This document shows, piece by piece, positions 5,837-10,943 of a DNA stretch of 10,943 nucleotides. The stretch's first letter is position 1; the number at the start of each line of letters is the position of its first letter. Both the position numbers and the translations under genes were made by a program. The notes below the pieces were generated by a model, which saw nothing but the letters and a program-made list of their open reading frames with translations, was not told the DNA's origin and searched no databases. The stretch lies in contig JAZSDZ010000109.1 in the NCBI GenBank assembly GCA_045531435.1, forward strand, positions 1 to 10,943, written 5' to 3'. Origin of the DNA: Fimenecus sp045531435 (GTDB taxonomy: Bacteria > Bacillota > Clostridia > Oscillospirales > Acutalibacteraceae).

Positions 5837-7212
5837 TTTATATAATTCCTATTCACACTCATCTTGACAGAACATTAGCTTATGTCAGTAACAAACTTAA
5901 AACTGAAAATGAAAATTATGAAGAAGTATTCTTGGATTTGCATAGTGTTCTTAATTACACAGTTGATGATTTGAAGACTGAAAAGCAGTTCTATGTTTCA
6001 GAAGTTGGTTTAACCTCTTTAGAAACTGCTTTTTCCGAAATGATGAATACAAAAAAATTGTATAACAAGAAAGACGGTAATCTCGGATATCATATTATTC
6101 AATCCTTTGCTCCCGGAGAAGGAACACCTGAATTGATTCACGATATAGGTGTTGAATTTGTCAAGCGAGCATTTAATGGTTATGAAGCAGTCGTTGCAAC
6201 ACATCTTAATACTGATTGTTTGCATAACCACATTGTAATTAATTCTGTCTGTGTTGAAACGGGAAAGAAGTTTAATGACTGTATGGAGAGTTATTATAAC
6301 CTCCGTCAAATTTCTGATGAGCTTTGCAGAGAATACGAATTGTCAGTTATTGAAAATCCGAAAAAGAGAAGTCGAAAACCTTATGATTTGTATATGGCAG
6401 AGAAAAACGGTGAATGGACAAAGGATGCAATTATTAAAAGAGATATTGATGAGTGCATATTAAAAACAACCAGTGAAAGAGCTTTTTATACCGAAATGAA
6501 AAAACTCGGATACTCTTTCAACTTTGAACGCAAGTATCCGACTATATCACATCCTAAATTTGAAAGACCGAGAAGATTAAAAACTCTCGGCGAGGGTTAC
6601 ACTCCACAAGATATTGAAAGACGCTTAATTACAAAATGGCAAAGATATAAAATAGATATTCCTGAGCAAGACAATCTTGTTCAGGAATTTTTTGAACCTC
6701 TTAATGAGCCTAATTACAGAGAAGTGTATGTTTCTTTTGTAACGGTTGTTCAATATGTAAAGAAAAATCCAAACACAAACAGAGAGATTGATAAATACCT
6801 TATTGATGAAATGCGAAAGCTCGATAAACTCATTGAACAACAAAATCTCTTGTGTGATAACGATATTGAAACACCGGAGCAACTTGAAAAATATAAAGAT
6901 TCTTGTAAGAGTGAGCTTCAGGAATGCGATGAAGCAAGAGAGCGTTATCGCAAAATGGTGAAGGCAGCAGGAAGAAAAGGCGATGAAACAGAGGTTGCAA
7001 AAATCAAAGATGAAATATCTCTTCTTACAGAAAGAATGAAAATCTTGAGAAAAGATATTCGTATCTGTGACAGAATACAGGAGCAAGAACCTAAAATTGA
7101 AAACAAAATAAATGAAATTATGAATGATAAAGAACGAAAGGAGATGAGTACAGATGAACGCTTCAGGAGACGCAGCGGAACAAATCGTGAGGATGACATT
7201 GCAAGGCGTTGA
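5827..7212 (+). CDS. MobA/VirD2-family relaxase (MOBP-like)
   Basis: A 461-residue conjugative relaxase that would nick oriT and stay covalently bound to the 5' end. The N-terminal domain shows the three expected motifs: Tyr19 in TLAYVSNK (candidate catalytic tyrosine, motif I), SFAPGE at residues 93-98 (motif II), and the metal-binding histidines H126, H133 and H135 in THLNTDCLHNHIVINS (motif III). Residues 150-300 are basic and probably contact DNA. Residues from about 320 to 440 are charged and likely coiled coil, suited to contacts with the coupling protein. ATG 5827 overlaps mobC by 10 bases, with AGGGA at 5813-5817 as SD. The 3' end overlaps pcfB by 59 bases. A 14-bp terminator-like hairpin lies inside the gene at 6658-6693. 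All key residues are present, so it looks functional. Confidence 0.93.
   Translation: MAIVYIIPIHTHLDRTLAYVSNKLKTENENYEEVFLDLHSVLNYTVDDLKTEKQFYVSEVGLTSLETAFSEMMNTKKLYNKKDGNLGYHIIQSFAPGEGTPELIHDIGVEFVKRAFNGYEAVVATHLNTDCLHNHIVINSVCVETGKKFNDCMESYYNLRQISDELCREYELSVIENPKKRSRKPYDLYMAEKNGEWTKDAIIKRDIDECILKTTSERAFYTEMKKLGYSFNFERKYPTISHPKFERPRRLKTLGEGYTPQDIERRLITKWQRYKIDIPEQDNLVQEFFEPLNEPNYREVYVSFVTVVQYVKKNPNTNREIDKYLIDEMRKLDKLIEQQNLLCDNDIETPEQLEKYKDSCKSELQECDEARERYRKMVKAAGRKGDETEVAKIKDEISLLTERMKILRKDIRICDRIQEQEPKIENKINEIMNDKERKEMSTDERFRRRSGTNREDDIARR
6658..6693 (+). terminator. Strong terminator-like hairpin within the relaxase gene
   Basis: ATTCCTGAGCAAGA (6658-6671) pairs with TCTTGTTCAGGAAT (6675-6688), 14 base pairs with a single G-T and a 3-base CAA loop. 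It runs straight into TTTTTT (6688-6693). By shape it is an intrinsic terminator, but it sits in frame inside the relaxase (codons for IPEQDNLVQEFF). Translating ribosomes would normally mask it, so it may reduce downstream expression when translation falters. Confidence 0.55.
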
Positions 7213-7900
7213 GGTTGCAGGAAAGATGTCAATGGACGGAGCTGAAAGACTTGTGAAACTTATCCTTGCCTCTCTTAAAGATACAAAGAGAACAAAAGGC
7301 AGAGCCTCACTTAATACGATGTTAAAGTCTAATAAGCCGATTAAGGTTTTTGAACTTAAAGACAGAGACCTAAAAAAGTTTTGTCAGGAAGCAAAAAAGT
7401 ACGGTGTAATGTATCATGTGCTTAAAGACAGAGATAAGAATGATGGTAAGTGTGACATTATGGTTCGTGCTGAAGATTCGGCAAAAGTAAACCGTATCTT
7501 CCAAAGATTTAATCTCGGTGCAAACAATAAAGCGACTGTCCGTGCAAGTCTTGATAGATCTAAAGGTGATATTAAGCAATCACCTGAAAAACAAAAACCT
7601 GAAAAAAGTGCAGAGGATAAATTTATTGACGAGCTCTTTTCAAAACCTCAACAGACAGAAAAGAGTTATCTTGAAAACCCCTCTATGGCGAAGACGGAAA
7701 AATCCCGAGCGTCCGAGCCTTCCTCCGGAGTGTCAGAACTCCGACGCCATACACGGGATGAAAAATCTTCACGACCATCGGTCAGAGCAGAGCTTAACCG
7801 AATTAAGGAAGAAAGAAAAAATACTGCAAACGGAAAAACTACTCCGCAGAAAACAAAATCAAAAACGAAAGGAGCCAAAACAAATGGCAGAACTCGATGA
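7154..7900 (+). CDS. pcfB: PcfB-family (DUF3801) conjugation protein
   Basis: A 248-residue protein of the PcfB/DUF3801 type. The N-terminal 150 residues hold the family domain: AAEQIVRMTLQGVEVAGK, then LIKxxKxI-like segments around KVFELKDRDLKKFCQEAKKY and the region ending near FQRFNLG. The last 100 residues are a lysine/arginine/serine-rich, low-complexity tail, probably disordered and nucleic-acid binding. In conjugative plasmid pCF10, PcfB (as I recall) helps dock the relaxosome to the coupling protein, and the same job is inferred here from its place between relaxase and VirD4. ATG 7154 has AAAGGAG (ending 7143) 10 bases upstream. It overlaps the relaxase end by 59 bases and the next gene by 17 bases. 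The tail contains an unusual GC-rich, self-complementary patch (7702-7759). Confidence 0.82.
   Translation: MNASGDAAEQIVRMTLQGVEVAGKMSMDGAERLVKLILASLKDTKRTKGRASLNTMLKSNKPIKVFELKDRDLKKFCQEAKKYGVMYHVLKDRDKNDGKCDIMVRAEDSAKVNRIFQRFNLGANNKATVRASLDRSKGDIKQSPEKQKPEKSAEDKFIDELFSKPQQTEKSYLENPSMAKTEKSRASEPSSGVSELRRHTRDEKSSRPSVRAELNRIKEERKNTANGKTTPQKTKSKTKGAKTNGRTR
7702..7759 (+). repeat. GC-rich nested inverted repeats in the pcfB tail
   Basis: Three nested stems occur: ATCCCG (7702-7707) with CGGGAT (7754-7759), GCGT (7709-7712) with ACGC (7744-7747), and CGGAGT (7726-7731) with ACTCCG (7738-7743) around a 6-base loop. The patch is far more GC-rich than the surrounding gene and stays in frame. It may be a small palindromic insertion tolerated in a disordered region. 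Confidence 0.45.
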
Positions 7901-8747
7901 ACTTTTTGGTAACGAAAAGCAGACAACTATGGAGCCTTATTCAAAGGATGATTGGATAAAGAAGAGAAATGAAAACAGAGCATTGGCTTATGAAATGCTT
8001 GAAACAGCAACAGAGGAACTTAATAATCCCGATACTGTTATGGCATATCTTGATATTCAGAGTAGGTTTGACAGATACTCTGTTAGCAATACTCTTTTAG
8101 TTGCATATCAGAATCCTGAAGCAACAAGGCTTTGCGATTCAAAAACTTGGCAGAAAAATCATGTGTTTATCAACAAGGGCGAAACAGGTATTATCATTCT
8201 TGAACCCGGCAAGGAATATACAAGAGAAGACGGAAAGACAGTAACTCCGTATAATGCAAAGAAGGTATTTGATATTTCACAGACCAACGCAAGACCAAGA
8301 CAAAACAGAGCTAAAACCCCTGATGCCCGTGTTGTTGTTAAAGCAATGATTACAACTTCACCCGTTCCCGTAAAAATCAGTAATGAGCTTCCTGAAGGAA
8401 TAAATGCTCATTACCAGCCTGAAGCTAAAATGATTTTTATTCGTCAGGGTTTAGAGGGTGGTGATATTGTCCGTGCTCTCTCAAAGGAAATTGCTTTTGC
8501 AAGACTTGACAATGGTGATTTCAACAGAGAAAACCTCGAATTTAAAGCACAGGCAATTTCATATATTGCAACCTCGAGAGCAGGCTTTGAACCTGAACCT
8601 ATCACAGAGTTAAGTGATAAGTTTTCCAATCTTGAAGCAAAAGAAAAGAGAGCAGAACTTTCACAAGCTCGTGACCATGCAAATACGATTGCCAATACAG
8701 TACGAAAAGCACTTGAACCTAAAAACAAAGAACACGGCGACAGATAA
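7884..8747 (+). CDS. ArdC-like (ssDNA-binding / antirestriction-type) protein with degenerate C-terminus
   Basis: A 287-residue protein. The N-terminal half carries the ArdC-type pattern SRFDRYSVSNTLLVAYQNPEA, then KTWQKNHVFINKGETGIIILEPGK, expected to bind single-stranded DNA. In ArdC relatives the C-terminal half has a zinc metallopeptidase-like HExxH motif. Here the matching place reads LSKEIAFARL (K201, E202, F205 for H, E, H), so both metal-ligand histidines are gone and peptidase activity is unlikely. ATG 7884 is chosen because AAAGGAG (7868-7874) lies 9 bases upstream; the frame is open further upstream only inside pcfB. It overlaps pcfB by 17 bases. Likely function is binding or shielding the incoming strand in the recipient, inferred from family and position. 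Confidence 0.78.
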   Translation: MAELDELFGNEKQTTMEPYSKDDWIKKRNENRALAYEMLETATEELNNPDTVMAYLDIQSRFDRYSVSNTLLVAYQNPEATRLCDSKTWQKNHVFINKGETGIIILEPGKEYTREDGKTVTPYNAKKVFDISQTNARPRQNRAKTPDARVVVKAMITTSPVPVKISNELPEGINAHYQPEAKMIFIRQGLEGGDIVRALSKEIAFARLDNGDFNRENLEFKAQAISYIATSRAGFEPEPITELSDKFSNLEAKEKRAELSQARDHANTIANTVRKALEPKNKEHGDR

Positions 8748-8762
8748 GGCGGTGTGTTTTGT

Positions 8763-8951
8763 ATGAGAGAAGCTAAAAGAGTAATAACGGTTGATTCTTT
8801 TCAACACGATTTGATGATTAACGGTATCAACGAATTTCGTAACACGTTGATTGAAAAAGACATGCCTATTGAAGATGTTAATGAGCTGTTACAAATAATT
8901 CTTGATGCTCCACTTCTGAGAAAGAGGAGGTTTGACCGTGAGGAGCGATAA
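8763..8951 (+). CDS. 62-residue hypothetical protein between ArdC-like and VirD4 genes
   Basis: A small charged protein beginning MREAKRVITVDSFQHDLMIN and ending in a basic stretch (RKRRFDREER). ATG 8763 is used because AAGGCGGTG (8746-8754) lies 8 bases upstream; an in-frame GTG at 8754 is inside that SD. Residues 5-60 look like a beta strand followed by two helices, with helical LIEKDMPIEDVNELLQIIL in the middle. There is no membrane segment or known motif. It starts 15 bases after the previous stop and overlaps virD4 by 14 bases, so it belongs to the transfer operon. Function is unknown; a regulatory or adaptor role is a guess from size and location. Confidence 0.7.
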   Translation: MREAKRVITVDSFQHDLMINGINEFRNTLIEKDMPIEDVNELLQIILDAPLLRKRRFDREER

Positions 8952-10749
8952 ATTCTCAAAAACTAATCTCATACTTTATGCTTGTGGTCTTATACCTGTA
9001 ATATGGTTAGGGTTGTTAGTTGCTCCGTATATTGATGGTGGACTTGTTGAGATAATAAAAAATCTTTCAGTAGCCTTTAATAATCCTTTTAATATTTCTT
9101 TTTGTGGGGACAGCCTAAAAACTGTCCTCATTCTCATTTTAGCGTATGCTCTTGGTATCGGTATTTATCTTTCAAATGATAAAAATTATCGAAGCCGAGA
9201 AGAACACGGCTCGGCTAAATGGGGAAAGCCTGAAACAATAAAGAAGAAATATGTGGATAAAGAAGTTACAAAAAACAAGATTTTAACTCAAAACACAGCA
9301 ATCGGACTTGATGGCAGACAACACAGAAGAAACCTCAATGTTTTGGTGTGCGGTGGTTCGGGTGCGGGTAAGACCCGTTTCTATGCAAAACCAAACATTA
9401 TGCAGGCTAACACTTCTTTTATAGTTCTTGACCCTAAAGGTGAGTTGCTTCGTGATACAGGTGGTATGTTAGAAAAACAAGGTTATGACATTAAAGTTCT
9501 TGACCTTATCAATATGGAAAAGAGCGATTGTTATAACCCGTTTGTGTATATTCATAATGACAATGATATACAGCGACTTGTAACAAATCTTTTTAAGAAC
9601 ACAACTCCTAAAGGTAGTCAGAGTAACGACCCGTTTTGGGACCAAGCTGCAAGTATGCTTTTAAAAGCACTTGTATCATACCTTCATTACGAAGCTCCAC
9701 CGGAGGAGCAAAACTTCTCAATGGTTCTTGAAATGATTAGAGCCGGAGAACTTCCCGATGATGAAGGAGGAAGTCAGGATATGGTAACTATTAGTCCTCT
9801 TGATGAAATATTTGAGAAGCTTGAAAAAAGGTGTCCTGACCATATCGCACTTAAATATTATCGTTCATATCACAGTGGTTCAACAAAGACCTTGAAGTCG
9901 ATTCAAATCACACTTCTTGCAAGACTCGAAAAGTTTAATCTTGATTCTCTTGCAAGTATGACTTGTTTTGATGAGCTTGAGCTTGACCAAATCGGAGAAA
10001 GAAAAACAGCTTTGTTTGCACTTATCCCTGAAAATGATACAAGTTTTAACTTTATTGTCGGTATGCTCTACACACAGTTGTTTCAGCAGTTATATTATCA
10101 GGCAGACTTTGTTCATACAGGCAGACTTCCTGTTCATGTTCATTTTGTGATGGATGAGTTTGCTAATATTGCTCTACCCGATGATTTTGATAAATTACTT
10201 TCAACTATGCGTTCCCGTGAAATATCTGTTTCGATAATTATTCAGAATATGGCACAGCTTAAAGCTTTGTTTGAAAAGCAATGGGAAAGTATAGTTGGTA
10301 ACTGTGATGAGTTCTTGTATCTCGGTGGCAACGAGCAATCAACACACGAATATGTTTCTAAACTGTTGGGTAAGGAAACGATAGACACAAACACCTACGG
10401 ACAATCACGAGGAAGAAACGGTAGTTATTCGACAAACTATCAGATTTCCGGCAGAGAACTTTTAACTCCTGATGAAGTGCGAATGCTTGATAACAAGTAC
10501 GCACTTCTTTTTATTCGTGGTGAAAGACCTGTGCAGGACTTAAAGTATGATATTTTGAAACACCCTAATGTCAAAGACACAACAGACGGTAAGGGTGAAA
10601 ATTATGTTCACGGCTTTGAAGATTATTCAAGCTATGAAATGACTTTTGATGACCTTGAAGATATTAACATTGATGATTTACCAAAGTCAGATGTTGTTAT
10701 CTATTCAAGTGAAGAAATTGAAGAATATTTATTAAATTTGGAGGAATAA
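8938..10749 (+). CDS. virD4: VirD4/TraG-type coupling ATPase (T4CP)
   Basis: A 603-residue type IV coupling protein that would recruit the relaxase-DNA complex and feed it to the secretion channel at the inner face of the membrane. Two N-terminal membrane helices are seen (about residues 9-30 and 58-78). Walker A is GGSGAGKT at residues 139-146, and the Walker B acidic pair is D406-E407 in HFVMDEFANI. Other family patterns are FIVLDPKGELLRDTGGML, DPFWDQAASMLLKAL, and IIIQNMAQLKALFEKQW with IVGNCDEFLYLGGN. GTG 8938 is the start because AGAGGAGG (8923-8930) lies 7 bases upstream; TTG 8932 is only one base from it. The C-terminal 50 residues are acidic. Length and motifs are complete, so it appears functional. 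Confidence 0.95.
   Translation: MRSDKFSKTNLILYACGLIPVIWLGLLVAPYIDGGLVEIIKNLSVAFNNPFNISFCGDSLKTVLILILAYALGIGIYLSNDKNYRSREEHGSAKWGKPETIKKKYVDKEVTKNKILTQNTAIGLDGRQHRRNLNVLVCGGSGAGKTRFYAKPNIMQANTSFIVLDPKGELLRDTGGMLEKQGYDIKVLDLINMEKSDCYNPFVYIHNDNDIQRLVTNLFKNTTPKGSQSNDPFWDQAASMLLKALVSYLHYEAPPEEQNFSMVLEMIRAGELPDDEGGSQDMVTISPLDEIFEKLEKRCPDHIALKYYRSYHSGSTKTLKSIQITLLARLEKFNLDSLASMTCFDELELDQIGERKTALFALIPENDTSFNFIVGMLYTQLFQQLYYQADFVHTGRLPVHVHFVMDEFANIALPDDFDKLLSTMRSREISVSIIIQNMAQLKALFEKQWESIVGNCDEFLYLGGNEQSTHEYVSKLLGKETIDTNTYGQSRGRNGSYSTNYQISGRELLTPDEVRMLDNKYALLFIRGERPVQDLKYDILKHPNVKDTTDGKGENYVHGFEDYSSYEMTFDDLEDINIDDLPKSDVVIYSSEEIEEYLLNLEE
9105..9139 (+). other. Terminator-like hairpin early in virD4
   Basis: TGGGGACAG (9105-9113) pairs with CTGTCCTCA (9122-9130), nine base pairs with one G-T, across an 8-base loop. 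T-rich sequence (TTCTCATTTT) follows. It lies between the codons of the two membrane helices. The tract is imperfect, so any terminator effect would be weak. Confidence 0.4.
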
Positions 10750-10753
10750 AAAT

Positions 10754-10943
10754 ATGAGTAAAAATGTAATCACAAAATCAAAGAAGGCTCCTATGGAGGG
10801 TAAAGTGAGAAAGGGCTTTAAGGCCTATGTAGGTATAATCCTTTGTCTCGCATTGCTTTTTGTATGTAGTGTATTTTCCTTTGCAGCAGACGACCCAGTA
10901 GCTGTTGTAAACAATCTTTCAACATTTATCTTTGGTCTTATCA
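10754..10943 (+). CDS. Maff2-family / VirB2-like membrane protein (3' truncated)
   Basis: Sixty-three residues are visible before the window ends. ATG 10754 has GGAGGA (10740-10745) 8 bases upstream, inside the last codons of virD4. The lysine-rich cytoplasmic start (residues 1-24) is followed by a hydrophobic segment VGIILCLALLFVCSVFSFAA (26-45), which looks like a signal peptide or membrane helix with possible cleavage near A44-A45. Next comes VVNNLSTFIFGLI, typical of the Maff2 proteins found immediately after VirD4 in Tn1549-like ICEs. These small proteins are thought to be pilin- or channel-like components of the transfer machine. The rest of the protein, usually a second helix, lies outside the window. 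Confidence 0.75.
   Translation, partial: MSKNVITKSKKAPMEGKVRKGFKAYVGIILCLALLFVCSVFSFAADDPVAVVNNLSTFIFGLI

Noticed and set aside
7634..7665. Inverted repeat CTCTTTTC / GAAAAGAG in pcfB
   Set aside because: The loop is 16 bases, there is no T-tract, and the sequence is A/G-rich; too weak to call a structure.
7518..7883. Upstream extension of the ArdC-like frame into pcfB
   Set aside because: The extension reads as lysine/asparagine-rich shadow of pcfB; ATG 7884 has a strong SD and gives the family-like N-terminus.
4641..8214. Identical 13-base word GAACCCGGCAAGG at 4641-4653 (DUF3846 gene) and 8202-8214 (ArdC-like gene)
   Set aside because: Both encode the same EPGK tetrapeptide in unrelated contexts and flanks do not match; likely shared codon choice rather than a repeat element.
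650..8728. Several minus-strand and alternate-frame open stretches of 60-150 codons
   Set aside because: They lie opposite or within well-supported genes, lack SD sites, and translate to low-complexity or Ser/Phe/Ile-rich sequence with no family resemblance.

Overview
The window is a gene-dense stretch of an integrative and conjugative element (ICE). All supported genes lie on the + strand, are tightly packed or overlapping, and use strong Shine-Dalgarno (SD) sites. Gene content and order (large SNF2-type helicase, Toprim primase, DpnD/PcfM and DUF3846 proteins, MobC, MobA/VirD2-family relaxase, PcfB, ArdC-like protein, VirD4 coupling ATPase, Maff2-like membrane protein) resemble Tn1549-like ICEs of gut Clostridia (Lachnospiraceae/Oscillospiraceae type). 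Codon choice is AT-rich, with 33-42% G+C in hand-counted sample lines of the backbone genes, which fits a low-GC Firmicute. No chromosomal gene, tRNA, rRNA, CRISPR array, insertion sequence or integrase is visible, so neither end of the element is in the window.

Layout. Positions 2-2305 hold the C-terminal part of the giant helicase, cut off by the window edge. Positions 2306-3471 look like a cargo insert: one DUF4238-type gene, clearly AT-richer (23-30% G+C in sampled lines), with its own extended -10 promoter candidate, a TTG start and a strong intrinsic terminator. The backbone resumes with a primase (about 3486-4445) whose family-typical N-terminus lacks a standard start codon. Two DpnD/PcfM-like genes follow (4445-5014, fused to DUF3846; and 5028-5285, with a cysteine cluster).

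The only sizeable gap in the backbone (5286-5394) carries a 10-bp perfect inverted repeat, a competing second hairpin and an overlapping sigma-A-like promoter. This is the best oriT/relaxosome-promoter candidate. Downstream, a 40-residue membrane peptide, MobC (likely CTG start), the relaxase, PcfB, an ArdC-like protein, a 62-residue unknown, VirD4 and a Maff2-like protein form one overlapping run to the window end.

How it fits together. MobC and the relaxase would bind and nick oriT, and the helicase would help unwind the DNA. PcfB and VirD4 would carry the relaxase-DNA complex to the type IV secretion channel, where the Maff2-like protein probably sits. In the recipient, the primase would make the second strand and the ArdC-like protein may protect or bind incoming single-stranded DNA. 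The least expected signals are the cargo cassette splitting the DNA-processing genes, two genes whose family N-termini need non-canonical start codons, and a 14-bp terminator-like hairpin with a T-tract inside the relaxase gene.
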